DNA from: Geobacillus kaustophilus
GTDB lineage: Bacteria; Bacillota; Bacilli; Bacillales; Anoxybacillaceae
Reading direction: 5' to 3'
Assembly: GCF_000948285.1 (NCBI RefSeq)
Contig: NZ_JYBP01000003.1
Span: 806,001 to 870,000, forward strand
Length of the DNA: 64,000 bases
Shown here: piece by piece, positions 42,801 through 52,508 of the stretch
Position numbering within the stretch: position 1 is the stretch's first letter
Layout: the number at the start of each line of letters is the position of its first letter
The notes under the pieces: generated by a model
Told to the model about the DNA's origin: nothing
The model's database searches: none
Seen by the model: only the letters and a program-made list of their open reading frames with translations
Made by a program: the position numbers and the translations under genes

Positions 42801-43628
42801 ATGCAAAAAAAAGCTGGTCCGTTCTTTTACGTGTTTTTGGCCCTGTTTGTGTTCTTTGTGATGTTTCCGTTTTTATGGGTTTTGCTCAGTTCCGTTAAGC
42901 CGCTCAGCGAATTGTTTGGCGACAAAGCGTTCAATTGGTTTACGAGCCATCCGACCTTGAAATCCTATGTGTCGGTATTTGTCAATTACCCGTTTTTGCG
43001 CTATTTATGGAACAGCACGGTCGTTGCGACCATTACGACGGTGTATACGGTATTTGTCGCCGCGTTTGCGGCTTATGCGATCGCGCGCTTGGAGTTTAAA
43101 GGCAAGACGGTCATTCTCGGCTTGGTGCTGGCCGTGTCCATGTTTCCGCAAATTGCCACCATTTCTCCGATTTACATGTTTGTGAAAAAGTTCGGGTTGA
43201 CGAACAGCTATTTAGGATTGATCATTCCGTATACGACGTTTGCCTTGCCGCTCTCGATCTGGCTGCTCGTCACCTTTTTCCGCAAGATTCCGTTTGACTT
43301 GGAAGAAGCGGCGAAAATGGACGGGGCGACGCCGATGCAAACGTATTTTAAAATCATTTTGCCACTCGCGGTGCCAGGGGTGTTTACGACATCCATTCTC
43401 GTCTTCATTGCCGCATGGAACGAATTTTTATTTGCCTTGACGATCAATACGGCGGAAAAATACAAAACCGTTCCGGTCGGGATTGCCATGTTCCAAGGCC
43501 AGTATACGATCCCGTGGGGCGAAATTTCCGCGGCCACCGTGATTGTGACGATTCCGCTCGTCATCATGGTGCTGTTGTTCCAGCGCCGCATCGTTTCCGG
43601 GCTCACATCCGGCTCGGTAAAAGAATAA
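42801..43628 (+). CDS. ABC sugar permease (MalG type)
   Basis: 275 residues with GAAGGGGTGAG upstream. Six membrane helices and a canonical EAA loop, LEEAAKMDGATPMQTYFKII. It ends in VSGLTSGSVKE, as in other MalG-type proteins. Forms the pore with the preceding permease. No ATPase gene follows, so a shared MsmX-type ATPase is assumed. Confidence 0.92.
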   Translation: MQKKAGPFFYVFLALFVFFVMFPFLWVLLSSVKPLSELFGDKAFNWFTSHPTLKSYVSVFVNYPFLRYLWNSTVVATITTVYTVFVAAFAAYAIARLEFKGKTVILGLVLAVSMFPQIATISPIYMFVKKFGLTNSYLGLIIPYTTFALPLSIWLLVTFFRKIPFDLEEAAKMDGATPMQTYFKIILPLAVPGVFTTSILVFIAAWNEFLFALTINTAEKYKTVPVGIAMFQGQYTIPWGEISAATVIVTIPLVIMVLLFQRRIVSGLTSGSVKE

Positions 43629-43642
43629 GGAACCAACACGAC

Positions 43643-43675
43643 AAAGGATGCCAGGCGAGCATCCTTTTGTTTTTT
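43643..43675 (+). terminator. Terminator of the ABC transporter operon
   Basis: AAAGGATGC (43643-43651) pairs with GCATCCTTT (43659-43667), followed by TGTTTTTTG. The rest of 43676-43906 has no gene; an AT-rich stretch at about 43790-43830 may hold the promoter of the next gene. Confidence 0.85.
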
Positions 43676-43906
43676 GCGGCAACACCAATTTTAAAACACG
43701 AAACAGAGAAGGAGCAGTTCTATCAGCTCCACTCCGTTCATATGTTAATGGCAGACGTCTGGCGGGGAGGGATGCGTAAAAGCCAAAGATATAAAAGATA
43801 TATACAATTAATATTCTGAATATTAACAAAAATGGCGATAGCAGCCGGGAAAGGGGGTGGAATTTGATTTTACTCTTTTTTGCACCAATCAAGGGGAGGG
43901 GAAGGC

Positions 43907-44362
43907 GTGCGATTTGACCGTCCGTTTGAGCAGTATGTGGTAGGCGAACGCCATCGTTCGCGCGGGCGGACGATTACGGAAGCCGATATTGTACAGTTTG
44001 CCGGCGTTTCCGGAGATTTTTATCCGCTGCACATGGACCGGGAATATGGAGAGCAGACGCCATTTGGCGAACGGATCGCCCATGGGATGCTGACGCTGTC
44101 GGCGGCGACGGGGCTGTGGACGATGAAGCCGGGAATGGTTCTGGCGTTTTATGGCATCGATTCATTGCGTTTTGTCCGTCCCGTGAAGATCGGCGATACG
44201 ATTTATGTGGAATCGGAAGTCAAACGGTTAACCGAACGGGGAGAAACAGCGGGGCTCGTGACGGTGCATCAACGGATCGTCAACCAGCGCGGAGAAACGG
44301 TCGTCGATGCGGTTGTGCATGTGCTTGTAGCGCGGGAAGGAAATGCCTCTGCAAGAGGCTAG
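43907..44362 (+). CDS. MaoC-like (R)-specific enoyl-CoA hydratase/dehydratase
   Basis: 151 residues from GTG 43907, 5 bases after GGGGAGGGG. Hot-dog fold with the hydratase 2 motif ITEADIVQFAGVSGDFYPLHMD, where the Asp and His form the catalytic pair. Then FGERIAHGMLTLSAATGLW and FVRPVKIGDTIYVESEV. It hydrates or dehydrates an acyl-CoA-type thioester; substrate unknown. Not obviously linked to the sugar genes around it. Confidence 0.88.
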   Translation: MRFDRPFEQYVVGERHRSRGRTITEADIVQFAGVSGDFYPLHMDREYGEQTPFGERIAHGMLTLSAATGLWTMKPGMVLAFYGIDSLRFVRPVKIGDTIYVESEVKRLTERGETAGLVTVHQRIVNQRGETVVDAVVHVLVAREGNASARG

Positions 44363-44389
44363 CAGCAAATGGGAGGTTTCTAGAATCGG

Positions 44390-44404
44390 TTGCAAGCGGT
44401 TTCA
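44390..44404 (+). promoter_or_regulatory. Perfect cre site before the MFS transporter
   Basis: TTGCAAGCGGTTTCA fits the CcpA consensus WTGNAANCGNWNNCW at every position. It lies 91 bases before the start at 44495, in the region where a promoter would be. Carbon-catabolite control by CcpA is likely. Confidence 0.7.
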
Positions 44405-44494
44405 AAGAAGGGTAAAGATGATTCTTGAGAAAATGGGCCTTATTGATCGGTTTTTCCTGCTGTCAGATCAAATGAAAGGGAAGGAGTGTTGCCG

Positions 44495-45790
44495 ATGGCG
44501 ATGTCAACGATGGATGCGGCCGAATTGAAACGCCAAAAAAAGCGGGCCGCCATATCGAGTGTGGTCGGCACGACGATTGAATGGTACGATTTCTTTCTCT
44601 ATGGAACGATGGCGGCTCTCGTGTTTCCGCAATTATTCTTTCCACAAGGAGATTCGTACGTCGCATTGATGCAATCTTTTACGACCTTTGCTTTAGGATT
44701 TATCGCCAGGCCGGTCGGCGCCGCGATTTTCGGCCACTTTGGCGATCGGATCGGACGCAAGGCGACGTTGGTGGCCACCTTGCTTTTGATGGGACTGGCG
44801 ACGGCGTTGATCGGCCTGATGCCGACCTATGAACAAATCGGCCTGTGGGCGCCGGTGTTGGTGACCGCGCTTCGTCTTATTCAAGGCATTGGCGTCGGCG
44901 GGGAATGGGGCGGCGCTATATTGATCGCCATGGAATGGGAGGAAGGCAAGCGGCGCGGATTGATGGCTTCGCTGCCGCAAATGGGCGTGCCGTTCGGGCT
45001 GTTGTCCTCTTCCTTTGTGACGACGCTTATGTTGGCCATTGGCGGCGACAGCTTTTATGCGTGGGGATGGCGCGTTCCGTTTCTCGTCAGCTTCCTTCTC
45101 ATCGCCATCGGGCTGTATATCCGGCTGAAAGTGCTCGAATCGCCGCTGTTCCAAGAAGCGATGAAAAAACAAGAAACGAGCAAGATGCCGGTCGGCGAGG
45201 TGCTGGTCAAGCATCCGCGCGAAATTCTATGGTCAGCGCTGGCGCGGGTGATTGAAAACGGGTCGTTCTACATTTTTGTCACGTTTATCGTCAGCTATGG
45301 GACGACATTTTTGGGGATGGAAAAAAGCATTTTCGTCAATGTGACGATTATCGCCGCGGTGATCAACGCGCTTTCCATCGTGTATTCCGGGCATTTGTCC
45401 GACCGGTGGGGCCGCCGCCGCGTCTACATGACGGGAACGATTTTGCTGATGCTTTGGGCGTTTCCGTATTATTGGCTTGTCAATACGAAAAGTGTCGGGC
45501 TTATCTTTTTGGCGACGGTTGTGGCCATGGTGTTCCACGGCATGCTGTATGGCCCGCAGGCGGCCATGATCGCGGAAAACTTCCCGACGCGCCTGCGCTA
45601 CAGCGGCGCTTCGCTCGGCTACCAGTTGGCCTCGATCATTGCTGGCGGCCCAGCGCCGCTCGTGAGCACGTGGCTGCTGCACAAATACGGCAGCGCCACG
45701 GCCATCTCCTTCTATATCGTCGTTATGGGCTTGATCTCGCTGGCCGGGGTGAAAATGCTGCAAGACCGTGCACGCCAGGCGATTGACTAA
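44495..45790 (+). CDS. MFS transporter, metabolite:H+ symporter (MHS) type
   Basis: 431 residues from ATG 44495, 8 bases after AAGGAG. Twelve membrane helices. MHS/sugar-porter signature GHFGDRIGRKATLV between helices 2 and 3, SSVVGTTIEWYDFFLYGTMA at helix 1 (the MHS hallmark), GGEWGGAILIAMEW, and HLSDRWGRRRVY in the second half. Relatives carry organic acids or osmolytes (citrate, shikimate, alpha-ketoglutarate, proline/betaine). The cre site suggests a carbon source as substrate. Confidence 0.9.
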   Translation: MAMSTMDAAELKRQKKRAAISSVVGTTIEWYDFFLYGTMAALVFPQLFFPQGDSYVALMQSFTTFALGFIARPVGAAIFGHFGDRIGRKATLVATLLLMGLATALIGLMPTYEQIGLWAPVLVTALRLIQGIGVGGEWGGAILIAMEWEEGKRRGLMASLPQMGVPFGLLSSSFVTTLMLAIGGDSFYAWGWRVPFLVSFLLIAIGLYIRLKVLESPLFQEAMKKQETSKMPVGEVLVKHPREILWSALARVIENGSFYIFVTFIVSYGTTFLGMEKSIFVNVTIIAAVINALSIVYSGHLSDRWGRRRVYMTGTILLMLWAFPYYWLVNTKSVGLIFLATVVAMVFHGMLYGPQAAMIAENFPTRLRYSGASLGYQLASIIAGGPAPLVSTWLLHKYGSATAISFYIVVMGLISLAGVKMLQDRARQAID

Positions 45791-45800
45791 AATCGGATGG

Positions 45801-45831
45801 GCGCCTTTGCTTCAACGCAAAGGCGCTCTTT
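45801..45831 (+). terminator. Terminator after the MFS gene
   Basis: GCGCCTTTGC (45801-45810) pairs with GCAAAGGCGC (45817-45826), followed by TCTTT. Confidence 0.85.
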
Positions 45832-45868
45832 CACATCGCCTGCCCGCGGTGTGGACGAGCGGACTGTT

Positions 45869-46307
45869 TTAAATGTCCATGCTCATCGTAATGGTTTTAT
45901 GTTTGAATCCTAATGTTTCATACAGTTTAATCGCTCGATTTCCTGCATATACACGTAAACGAACCTCTGAATACCCATCTTGTTTGAGATGTTCGATGCC
46001 AGTTTTTATCAATTGTTTTGCAATTCCCTTTCCCCTAAATTCCTCTAACACAAACAATTCGTAGATAAATCCATATATTTTTTTCAGTAAATGGGTCTTT
46101 GCTTTCTCCGATCAGAATCCAACCCATGAGATGATCGCCATCCGTTGCGATCAAATAATAGCCTCCTTTCTGCAATACGGGTTCAATAAGTCGCTTAACT
46201 TTTTCATCTGATCGCTTTGCCTCCCCTAATGTGCCCTCGAATAATGCTTGTGGTGTGAGTGATAAAATCTTTTTGTATTCCGAATCGTTTGATTTTCTAA
46301 TTTCCAT
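45869..46307 (-). pseudogene. GNAT N-acetyltransferase, frameshifted
   Basis: The start is good (AGAGGAGAA before the ATG complementary to 46305-46307). The first frame reads MEIRKSNDSEYKKILSLTPQ through GWILIGESKDPFTEKN. The second gives GFIYELFVLEEFRGKGIAKQL, the acetyl-CoA-binding motif, and a normal end at YETLGFKHK. The switch is in an A-run near 46080, and one more A would restore a single frame of about 146 residues. Either a true pseudogene or an indel error. Confidence 0.8.
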
Positions 46308-46432
46308 GGAGTTCTCCTCTCCCAACTATTTATCATCCAGCTCCAATCGCACCAACATGAGCAAAAACTCTTCTTTCTCACTTTTTCAATATACCACATT
46401 TTGCGTTTCTCGATTTCTTGCGCCTCTCGAAA

Positions 46433-46560
46433 GAGCGGGATCCCAAACCGGATGATTGCGATCATCTTGGATTTTCCCCATATTCACCACAACTCAATCC
46501 GATCGAGCGTTTATGGAAATGGCATCAATGTCTTTCACAAGGACCGTCACGAGATCCTTC
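46433..46560 (+). pseudogene. IS630-type transposase remnant
   Basis: A short frame contains FSPYSPQLNPIERLWKWHQ, the highly conserved C-terminal block of IS630/Tc1-like DDE transposases. Nothing upstream matches the rest of such a protein and no ends are visible, so this is a decayed scrap. The following 46560-46940 holds no gene; a small hairpin ATGCAG/CTGCAT with a T-run is at 46824-46845. Confidence 0.65.
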
Positions 46561-46945
46561 AAGCTGTTCAACGATTATGTTTATCTTTAAAAGTCAAGTA
46601 CATCTTTTGGTTAGTAACCATAAATTGTTATAAATTCTATTTTAATGCATATAGAAATGAGAAAGGGGATTCGTGTGCCCTTTTTGACTTTGCTCATTGG
46701 AAATGATAGTTTAATATAAAAAAATACAAAAAGCATGTGAGGGAAACACCAAAAGAATACATCGGATTGTACAATCTTCCTCACAAAAAACAACATCGCA
46801 AAAAGCTCCTATGTATTTTTTTCATGCAGTTCTCTGCATTTTTTGCCTGCAAAAAACACAACGCATCTGATCGAGTGTTTGTGAAAATTTTTTAGCATAT
46901 GAGAAATAGGTAAATCATGTCTAAGGCGGATCGAAAAAACAACGC

Positions 46946-46994
46946 TTGACAACCGCCCTGTCTTTTCGATACGATGGTGATGTAATCGATTACA
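46946..46994 (+). promoter_or_regulatory. Promoter and operator of the LacI-type regulator
   Basis: TTGACA (46946-46951) and TACGAT (46970-46975) are 18 bases apart. The operator TGTAATCGATTACA (46981-46994) lies at the transcription start, 21 bases before the start codon, implying autoregulation. Confidence 0.8.
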
Positions 46995-47015
46995 TAAGCG
47001 AGAGGACTACGATCA

Positions 47016-48017
47016 ATGGCAAGCATAAAAGACGTGGCGAAACGGGCGAACGTATCGACGGCCACCGTGTCGCGCGTGCTGCGCAACGCGGGCAACGTCA
47101 CCGAAGAGACGAAACAGCGCGTGCTCGAAGCGATTGAAGCGCTGAACTACCAGCCGAATGTGCTCGGCCGGTATTTGCGACGGATGGAGACCGAGACGGT
47201 TCTCGTCGTCGTGCCTGATATTACGAATCCGTTTTTCTCGAAAGTGCTGCGCGGCATTGAAGCGGTCGCCCTCGAGCACGGCTATCAGGTGCTGCTTGGC
47301 GATACGCAAAATGATGTCCGGCTTGAGGAGCAGTATTTGAATTTGCTGCCGCAGCGGCAAGTCGACGGGATGATTTTTTTGACCGCCCGCATCCGCAAAG
47401 AGCTGGTGGAAGAGATGGCGCGGCAGTTTCCAATCGTCTTGGCGTGCGAGTATTTGGAAGGGACGGACATCCCGACCGTTTCGATCGACAACATCAGCAG
47501 CGCCCGCAAGGCGACAGAACATTTGATCCGCCTCGGCCATCGCCGCATCGCCCACTTGTCCGGGCCGATGAACATTATTTTAAGCCGCGATCGGCTGCGC
47601 GGCTACCAACAGGCGCTGGCCCAGCATGAGCTGGAGGCGGACGCCGTTCTTGTGCAGGAGGGCGATTTCACCTATGAGTCCGGATATAATTTGACGTTGA
47701 AGCTGCTCGCTCTTGAGAAGCCGCCGACGGCGATTTTTGCTGCCAATGACGAGATGGCGATCGGGACGATCAAAGCGGTTCGCCATCGCGGCGGGCGCGT
47801 TCCGGACGATGTGGCGGTCGTCGGATTTGACGACATTCAAATGGCCTCGATTTTTGAACCGAGCCTCACGACGATCGCCCAGCCGATGTTTGAGATCGGC
47901 CAAAAAGCGATGGAACTGCTGCTCGAGCTGATTGAAGGAACCGGGGTCGAGCGGCGTCAGCTCGTTCTTCCCGACCGGCTCGTCATCCGTGATTCATGTG
48001 GGGGGAGAGCGCCCTGA
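47016..48017 (+). CDS. LacI-family transcriptional regulator of the ThuA/oxidoreductase regulon
   Basis: 333 residues. HTH at the N-terminus: [21 protein letters not shown], then the hinge helix ([13 protein letters not shown]). The effector domain has [62 protein letters not shown] and [17 protein letters not shown]. Four copies of a perfect palindrome lie upstream of this gene, of the operon downstream and (twice) of the ABC operon. The CG-centred palindrome is typical of LacI-type DNA sites, so this protein is the likely binder. The inducer is unknown. Confidence 0.92.
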   Translation: MASIKDVAKRANVSTATVSRVLRNAGNVTEETKQRVLEAIEALNYQPNVLGRYLRRMETETVLVVVPDITNPFFSKVLRGIEAVALEHGYQVLLGDTQNDVRLEEQYLNLLPQRQVDGMIFLTARIRKELVEEMARQFPIVLACEYLEGTDIPTVSIDNISSARKATEHLIRLGHRRIAHLSGPMNIILSRDRLRGYQQALAQHELEADAVLVQEGDFTYESGYNLTLKLLALEKPPTAIFAANDEMAIGTIKAVRHRGGRVPDDVAVVGFDDIQMASIFEPSLTTIAQPMFEIGQKAMELLLELIEGTGVERRQLVLPDRLVIRDSCGGRAP

Positions 48018-48077
48018 GTAAAGAGGAGGGCAGCGCTCCGCGTCCGATGCGGGGAACGGGCGGATTTTTTGCACGAT

Positions 48078-48095
48078 GATGTAATCGATTACATC
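48078..48095. promoter_or_regulatory. Operator before the oxidoreductase/ThuA operon
   Basis: GATGTAATCGATTACATC is a perfect 18-bp palindrome with the 14-mer TGTAATCGATTACA (48080-48093) at its centre, 66 bases before the start at 48162. It is identical to the sites at 39650, 39819 and 46981. Confidence 0.85.
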
Positions 48096-48161
48096 ACGGA
48101 AAATGGTCGGTGAACCGATGGAGTATGGAAACAGAAAAAATGAACGCAAGGGGGAAAGGAC

Positions 48162-49241
48162 ATGGGAAACACCCTTCCAATCCGCCTCGGCTTAATCGGG
48201 GCTGGGGGCATTTCCAACGAACATATCAAGGCGGCGCAAAAGCTTTCGGAGCGCGCTGTCTTGCAGGCGATTTGCGACGTCAATGAACAAGCGGCCGCGG
48301 AAAAAGCGAAAACGTACGGCATCCGCAACGTGTACCGCGACTATAAGGAATTGATTGCGTCGCCCGATGTCGATGCCGTCATCATCACCGTGCCGAACTT
48401 TTTGCACGCCCAAGCGTCGGTCGACAGCTTGCGGGCCGGGAAACACGTTCTTTGCGAAAAGCCGATGGTGACGAAAGCGGAAGAGGCGGACGCCATTATC
48501 CGCGCCCGCGACGAATCAGGCAAACAGTTTATGGTGGCGCTGAACAATCGGTTCCGCCAAGCGGCGCAGTGGCTGCATGAGCGAATCCAATCCGGCGCGT
48601 TCGGTGAGATTTATTACGCGAAAACGGGCTGGGTGCGCCGCCGCGGCATTCCCGCATGGGGGGCGTGGTTTTTTGACCGCGAGCGCTCCGGCGGCGGGCC
48701 GCTCATCGATTTGGGCGTCCATATGCTCGATGTGACGCTTTGGCTGCTCGGGAACCCGAACCCAGTCGCGGTGACGGGGAAAACGTACGCGAAGTTCGGC
48801 CCGCGCCGCCAAGGGGCTTGGCCGGGGACATCGTTTGCGCCGAATGCCGCGTATACGGTTGAAGATTTTGCCACAGCGTTCATCCAGCTCGAAAACGACG
48901 CGACGGTGCTGCTTGAGACGAGCTGGGCGTCCCACATTGAAGAAGAGCGGGCGTATGTCGAGTTTCTCGGCACGGAAGGCGGCGTGCGCTGGGAGTGGAA
49001 CATCGCCGGCAACCGCCAAGAAGTGAAATGGTTCCGCAACGAACACGGCGTCCCGGCCGATGTGACGCTTCATTTTGATGATCAAAGCGAACGGGTGGCG
49101 CTCCTTGACCACTTCTTGACCAGCATCACCGAAAATACGCCGCCGCTTTGCACCGCCGAACAAGGGCTCATGATTGCCAAAGTGTTGGAAGCGATTTACG
49201 AATCGTCCGAACAAGGCCGGCAAGTCCGCATCGAATGGTAG
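48162..49241 (+). CDS. Gfo/Idh/MocA-family NAD(P)-dependent oxidoreductase (first)
   Basis: 359 residues. Rossmann motif LGLIGAGGISNEH, the catalytic lysine in CEKP (Lys100), and the second catalytic motif GPLIDLGVHMLD with Asp183 and His187. Enzymes of this family oxidise or reduce a sugar or cyclitol hydroxyl, often at C3. First gene of a repressor-controlled operon with ThuA, a second member of this family and an isomerase-like TIM barrel. This copy has WFFDRERSGGG before the catalytic motif, typical of members acting on larger glycosides, but the substrate cannot be read. Confidence 0.9.
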   Translation: MGNTLPIRLGLIGAGGISNEHIKAAQKLSERAVLQAICDVNEQAAAEKAKTYGIRNVYRDYKELIASPDVDAVIITVPNFLHAQASVDSLRAGKHVLCEKPMVTKAEEADAIIRARDESGKQFMVALNNRFRQAAQWLHERIQSGAFGEIYYAKTGWVRRRGIPAWGAWFFDRERSGGGPLIDLGVHMLDVTLWLLGNPNPVAVTGKTYAKFGPRRQGAWPGTSFAPNAAYTVEDFATAFIQLENDATVLLETSWASHIEEERAYVEFLGTEGGVRWEWNIAGNRQEVKWFRNEHGVPADVTLHFDDQSERVALLDHFLTSITENTPPLCTAEQGLMIAKVLEAIYESSEQGRQVRIEW

Positions 49242-49319
49242 GAAGAAATCGAAAGAACGATGGGCCTGACCGCCTCCATATGGCGCGCGGGTCGAAAACG
49301 AATGGCAGGGGGAACGAAT

Positions 49320-50069
49320 ATGGCTGCACCAATCCGCGTTGTCGTCTGGAACGAATTTCGCCATGAAAAGAAAGATGAACAGGTAAGAGCCATTTATCCG
49401 GAAGGGATGCATACCGTCATCGCGAGCTACCTAGCCGAAGCTGGGTTTGACGCCGCAACCGCTGTGCTCGACGAACCGGAGCACGGCTTGACGGACGAGG
49501 TGCTCGACCGGTGCGACGTCCTCATCTGGTGGGGGCATATCGCCCATGACGAAGTGAGCGATGAAGTCGTTGAGCGCGTCCACCGCCGCGTGCTCGAAGG
49601 AATGGGGCTCATCGTCCTTCATTCCGGCCATTTCTCGAAAATTTTCAAAAAGCTGATGGGGACGACATGCAATTTGAAATGGCGCGAAGCCGATGAAAAA
49701 GAGCGGCTTTGGGTCGTCGCCCCGGGCCATCCGATCGTGGAAGGGATCGGACCGTACATTGAGCTTGAGCAGGAAGAAATGTACGGCGAGTTTTTCGACA
49801 TCCCGGAACCGGAGGAAACGATTTTCATCAGCTGGTTTGAAGGCGGGGAAGTGTTCCGCAGCGGCTGCACGTTCACGCGCGGGAAAGGGAAAATTTTCTA
49901 CTTCCGCCCCGGCCATGAAACGTATCCGACGTACCATCACCCAGATGTGCTGAAAGTGATCGCCAACGCCGTCCGCTGGGCCGCGCCGGTCAACCGCGGG
50001 GAAATCGTCTTCGGCAACGTCAAGCCGCTTGAGCCGATCAAAGCGAAACAAGGGGGGATGACGCCATGA
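49320..50069 (+). CDS. ThuA-domain protein
   Basis: 249 residues from ATG 49320, preceded by AGGGGGAA; an upstream in-frame ATG at 49260 has none. ThuA family (class I glutamine-amidotransferase-like fold): [21 protein letters not shown] at the N-terminus, [33 protein letters not shown], and [17 protein letters not shown] near the end. In Sinorhizobium ThuA takes part in making 3-keto-trehalose in trehalose use. The stop overlaps the next start (ATGA), so it is coupled to the second oxidoreductase, as ThuA is to ThuB. Confidence 0.9.
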   Translation: MAAPIRVVVWNEFRHEKKDEQVRAIYPEGMHTVIASYLAEAGFDAATAVLDEPEHGLTDEVLDRCDVLIWWGHIAHDEVSDEVVERVHRRVLEGMGLIVLHSGHFSKIFKKLMGTTCNLKWREADEKERLWVVAPGHPIVEGIGPYIELEQEEMYGEFFDIPEPEETIFISWFEGGEVFRSGCTFTRGKGKIFYFRPGHETYPTYHHPDVLKVIANAVRWAAPVNRGEIVFGNVKPLEPIKAKQGGMTP

Positions 50070-51220
50070 AACCGATCAACGTCGGCATCATCGGCACCGG
50101 CTTTTCCGCTTCTTCCCATATTGAGGCGCTCCGCCGCCTGCCGTTGGTGAACATTGTCGCCATTGCCTCAAGCAGTCAAGAAAAAGCGGAGGAAGCCGCG
50201 CGCCGGTTCGGGATTCCGAAAGCATACGGCGACTACCGCGCCTTGATTGACGACCCGGACGTCGAAGCCGTTCACAACTGCACGCGCAACGTCCTCCATT
50301 TCCCGATCAACAAGGCGGTGCTTGAGGCGGGAAAACATTTATTGTCGGAAAAGCCGCTCGCCATGGACAGCGAACAGTCGGCCGAATTGAAGCGGCTCGC
50401 TGAACAAAGCGAAAGCCTTAGCGCGGTCTGTTTCAACTACCGCCACTACCCGCTCGTTGTCGAGGCGAAAGAGCGGCTCGCCCGTGAGGCGAAGCGCGTC
50501 CATTTCGTGTACGGCGGCTATGTGCAAGACTGGCTCTTGTATGACACCGACTACAACTGGCGGCTCGACCCGGCGCAAAACGGCCCATCGCGCGCCATCG
50601 CCGACATCGGTTCGCACTGGTGCGACACGGTGCAGTATGTGCTCGGCAAGAAAATCGTCGAAGTATTTGCCGACTTGCGCACCGTTCACCCGGTTCGCTA
50701 TAAGCCGAAACAGGAAGAGAGCACATTCACAGCCAGCGGTGCTCAAGACGCCGAGCCAGTCCAGATTGACACCGAAGACGGCGGCAGCGTGCTCGTCCAT
50801 TTTGACGACGGCACCCACGGGGCGTTTACGATTTCCCAAGTGAGCGCCGGCCGGAAAAACCGGCTGTATTTTGAAATTGCCGCCGATGAGATGACGCTCG
50901 CCTGGGATCAAGAGCATCCGAACCGCCTCTGGGTCGGGCGCCGCAGCGGCCCAAACGAAGAAATCGTCCGCGACCCGGCGCTTCTTTCGCCGCGCGCAGC
51001 GTCCCTCGCCCATTACCCGGGCGGCCATGAAGAAGGCTGGCCGGACGGGCTGAAGAACTTGTTTTTAGATTTTTACAGCGCCATCATCCGGAAGCAGCGC
51101 GGCGAGGCGCTCGGGGAGCTGCCGTTTGCGACGATCGCCGACGGCCACCACACGATGGCGATTGTCGATGCCATTTTGGAAAGCCATCGCACGAAACGGT
51201 GGGTGCGGGTGTTGGAATAA
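50066..51220 (+). CDS. Gfo/Idh/MocA-family NAD(P)-dependent oxidoreductase (second, ThuB-like)
   Basis: 384 residues. [15 protein letters not shown] nucleotide-binding motif, SEKP with Lys96, and [16 protein letters not shown] with Asp180 and His184. It differs clearly from the first copy (longer, [20 protein letters not shown] before the catalytic motif), so the two probably act on different substrates or in opposite directions. Coupled to the ThuA gene. ThuB, the partner of ThuA in rhizobia, belongs to this family. Confidence 0.9.
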   Translation: MKPINVGIIGTGFSASSHIEALRRLPLVNIVAIASSSQEKAEEAARRFGIPKAYGDYRALIDDPDVEAVHNCTRNVLHFPINKAVLEAGKHLLSEKPLAMDSEQSAELKRLAEQSESLSAVCFNYRHYPLVVEAKERLAREAKRVHFVYGGYVQDWLLYDTDYNWRLDPAQNGPSRAIADIGSHWCDTVQYVLGKKIVEVFADLRTVHPVRYKPKQEESTFTASGAQDAEPVQIDTEDGGSVLVHFDDGTHGAFTISQVSAGRKNRLYFEIAADEMTLAWDQEHPNRLWVGRRSGPNEEIVRDPALLSPRAASLAHYPGGHEEGWPDGLKNLFLDFYSAIIRKQRGEALGELPFATIADGHHTMAIVDAILESHRTKRWVRVLE

Positions 51221-51353
51221 GCGGCGTCAGCACCGCGGAGACGTCGGCCTCGTTTTGCTCGCTGGGCGCTAGATGATGCCACAACAAAATGGAACGGCGG
51301 AGCCGGCCGCCGACCGGCCGGCTTCACACCGCTAGAAAGGGGAGAAGAACGAG

Positions 51354-52325
51354 ATGAAAGTAGGCGTATTTACCGTCTTGTATCAACAGCTGCCGTTGGA
51401 AGACATGCTCGACAAAGTCGCCGCCATGGGCATTGAGGCCGTTGAGCTTGGCACCGGCAATTACCCGGGCAACGCCCATTGCGATCCTGACGCACTTTTG
51501 GACCAGCCGGAAAAAATCAAAGCTCTGAAAAAAGCCGTCGCCGACCGCGGCCTTGTGATCAGCGCCTTAAGCTGCCATGGCAACCCGCTTCATCCGGACA
51601 AAGCGTTCGCGAAACAGTCGCATGATACATGGAGGAAAACGGTCAGGCTCGCTGAGCAGCTTGAAGTCCCGGTCATCAACGCCTTCTCCGGCTGCCCGGG
51701 CGACCATCCCGGCGCCAAATACCCAAACTGGGTCACGTGCTCTTGGCCGCCGGATTACTTGGAAATTTTAAAATGGCAATGGGAAGAAGTCGTCATCCCG
51801 TACTGGCGCGAAGAAGCAGCGTTCGCCAAGGAGCACGGCATCACGCAAATCGCCTTTGAAATGCATCCGGGCTTCGTCGTCTACAACCCGGAAACGCTCC
51901 TCAAACTGCGCGAACACGTCGGTGAAGCGATCGGCGCCAACTTTGACCCGAGCCACTTGCTTTGGCAAGGCATCGACCCGGTTGAGGCGATCAAACTGCT
52001 CGGCCGCGAAAAAGCGATTTTCCACGTCCATGCGAAAGACACGTACTTAGACGAAGCGAACATCCGCAAAAACGGCGTGCTCGATACGAAACATTACAGC
52101 CAAATTCTCGATCGCTCATGGGTGTTCCGCACCGTCGGCTACGGGCAAAGCGAAAAAATGTGGCGCGACATCGTCAGCGCCCTGCGCGCCGTCGGCTACG
52201 ACTACGTGCTGTCAATCGAACACGAAGATATGCTCGCTTCGATCGATGAAGGGCTGTCAAAGGCCGTCGCCCTCTTGAAAAAGGTGTTGTTCAAAGAAGA
52301 ACTGCCGGAGATGTGGTGGGCATAA
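51354..52325 (+). CDS. Sugar phosphate isomerase/epimerase-like TIM-barrel protein
   Basis: 323 residues. AP endonuclease 2/xylose isomerase-like barrel with the four expected metal ligands Glu169 (FEMHPG), Asp198 (NFDPSH), His224 (HVHAKD) and Glu289 (IEHED). Such proteins act as sugar epimerases, as inosose dehydratase (IolE) or, in C-glycoside degradation, as lyases on 3-keto-glycosides. After 133 bases containing a hairpin (AGCCGGCC/GGCCGGCT, 51301-51323) it closes the operon. A lyase or epimerase step on a 3-keto-sugar fits the neighbours but is inference. Confidence 0.9.
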   Translation: MKVGVFTVLYQQLPLEDMLDKVAAMGIEAVELGTGNYPGNAHCDPDALLDQPEKIKALKKAVADRGLVISALSCHGNPLHPDKAFAKQSHDTWRKTVRLAEQLEVPVINAFSGCPGDHPGAKYPNWVTCSWPPDYLEILKWQWEEVVIPYWREEAAFAKEHGITQIAFEMHPGFVVYNPETLLKLREHVGEAIGANFDPSHLLWQGIDPVEAIKLLGREKAIFHVHAKDTYLDEANIRKNGVLDTKHYSQILDRSWVFRTVGYGQSEKMWRDIVSALRAVGYDYVLSIEHEDMLASIDEGLSKAVALLKKVLFKEELPEMWWA

Positions 52326-52330
52326 AAAGA

Positions 52331-52363
52331 AGGCGGCAAGGAGCGAGGGGCTCTTTGCCGCCT
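52331..52363. terminator. Hairpin after the ThuA operon
   Basis: AGGCGGCAA (52331-52339) pairs with TTGCCGCCT (52355-52363). There is no T-run after it, so it may be a weak terminator. Confidence 0.55.
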
Positions 52364-52508
52364 GTATGCTTGCTTTGACATCTGCCGCCAAGAGATCTCA
52401 CGTTTTCGACATAGGGGCTTCATGCGGACATTCGTCCGGCCGCAAACAGTTTCTTTTGGAAAGCCAACGTTGTCTCTTGTCCGTTCGGGCGCTTCTGTGA
52501 CGAAGTGG

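Noticed and set aside
48516-49412. 298-codon minus-strand frame opposite the first oxidoreductase
   Set aside because: Antisense shadow of a gene with clear catalytic motifs.
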